Assembly: GCA_947456995.1 (NCBI GenBank)
Contig: CANGVB010000208.1
Location: 1 to 6,595, forward strand
Direction of reading: 5' to 3'
From: Bryobacteraceae bacterium
GTDB lineage: Bacteria; Acidobacteriota; Terriglobia; Bryobacterales; Bryobacteraceae
Length of the DNA stretch: 6,595 bases
Part shown: positions 6,171-6,595 of the stretch, in pieces
How positions within the stretch are numbered: position 1 is the first letter of the stretch
Layout of the letters: each line of letters opens with the position of its first letter
The notes under the pieces: model-generated
The model's input: the letters and a program-made list of their open reading frames with translations, nothing else
What the model was told of the DNA's origin: nothing
Database searches by the model: none
Program-made: the position numbers and the translations under genes

Positions 6171-6595
6171 CTAGTTCCTCTGAAGAATGGTGACAACGCT
6201 GGTGGCTCCGCTGCCACCCAGGTTTTGTGCCAGTGCAGTGTTGGCTTTGGCTACCTGTCGGGGGCCGGCCTCGCCTCGCATTTGCAGAATGAGATCGCAA
6301 ATCTGGGCAACGCCTGTGGCGCCGATCGGGTGACCCTTCGCCTTGAGGCCACCAGAGGTGTTCACTGGAAGGCTTCCGTTGATGCGGGTTGCGCCCGAAG
6401 CCACCCAGGGGCCGCTGCCGCCTTTTTCGATGAAGCCCAGATCTTCCATGGCAATGAGTTCGGCGATGGTGAAGCAGTCGTGTACTTCGGCGATGTCGAT
6501 GTCGCTTGCCTCGATCCCGGCTTGCTTGTAGGCCTTAGCTGCAGCAAGCCGGGTTGCTTCGAGTGTGGTGATGTCGGTTTTGTCAGCAAGCGAGA
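6171..6595 (-). CDS. Thiolase (SCP-x/archaeal acetyl-CoA acetyltransferase-like), C-terminal part, 5' end outside window
   Basis: The frame is open from the window edge (first full codon at 6593) to TAG 6173-6171, giving 140 C-terminal residues of a protein normally about 380-400 long. Thiolases make or break a carbon-carbon bond next to a CoA thioester. Visible motifs are EVHDCF (HDCF at visible residues 38-41), the pattern typical of the SCP-x/archaeal branch in place of NEAF, and GGLKAKGHPIGATG (81-94) with the catalytic His of the GHP motif. The C-terminal block reads QNLGGSGATSVVTIL, lacking the CxG cysteine of classical thiolases, as expected for this branch, where the cysteine of HDCF is thought to take over. 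The nucleophilic cysteine lies in the unseen N-terminal half, so thiolase versus retro-aldolase activity (Ltp2-like) cannot be settled here. It is the first gene seen of the operon and is followed one base later by its probable OB-fold partner. Confidence 0.9.
   Translation of the reverse strand, partial: SLADKTDITTLEATRLAAAKAYKQAGIEASDIDIAEVHDCFTIAELIAMEDLGFIEKGGSGPWVASGATRINGSLPVNTSGGLKAKGHPIGATGVAQICDLILQMRGEAGPRQVAKANTALAQNLGGSGATSVVTILQRN
6176..6181 (-). promoter_or_regulatory. Ribosome binding site deciding the start of the OB-fold gene
   Basis: AGAGGA on the minus strand, inside the last codons of the thiolase gene, lies six bases before the ATG at 6169. It fixes the 69-residue start over a longer upstream one. 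Confidence 0.6.

Noticed and set aside
6170..6217. 16-residue N-terminal extension of the OB-fold protein
   Set aside because: It would overlap the end of the thiolase gene, has no family similarity and no better ribosome binding site; the ATG at 6169 has AGAGGA at good spacing.

Overview
The window is ordinary-looking bacterial chromosomal DNA: moderately GC-rich, densely packed, with no mobile element, CRISPR array, tRNA or rRNA visible. The gene content suggests an Acidobacteriota of the Solibacter/Bryobacter type. The clues are a DUF1553 protein followed by a Tat-exported DUF1501 protein, a secreted dipeptidyl-peptidase-IV-like enzyme, and a thiolase with a DUF35-type OB-fold partner. This placement is an inference from family distribution. 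Planctomycetes and Verrucomicrobia also carry DUF1553/DUF1501 pairs.

Layout. (1) Positions 1-2130, plus strand: the C-terminal part of a DUF1549/DUF1553 protein, then a complete DUF1501 protein 21 bases downstream. These form one probable operon. (2) Positions 2127-2519, minus strand: a small four-helix membrane protein of unknown function, convergent with the DUF1501 gene; the two stop codons interlock. (3) Positions 2575-4806, plus strand: a secreted S9 family (DPP IV-like) serine peptidase, divergent from the membrane protein across a 55-base gap. (4) Positions 6595-4803, minus strand: a tight three-gene operon read right to left. It holds an SCP-x-type thiolase (5' part outside the window), a 69-residue OB-fold DUF35-type protein, and a class I/II PLP aminotransferase. 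The thiolase and OB-fold genes are one base apart, and the OB-fold and aminotransferase genes overlap by four bases (GTGA). The aminotransferase is convergent with the peptidase, again with interlocked stop codons.

How the genes may work together. The DUF1553/DUF1501 pair is probably an exported protein pair; its biochemical role is not established. The DPP-like enzyme would trim peptides in the periplasm or outside the cell. Thiolase plus DUF35 protein is a known pairing in acyl-CoA carbon-carbon bond chemistry. The translationally coupled aminotransferase is a less usual third member and is the best lead for a new pathway in this window. I found no convincing evidence of a wholly new system. 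The points of interest are this operon, the zinc-ribbon-less OB-fold protein, and two convergent junctions that share an identical 10-base stop-codon sequence.
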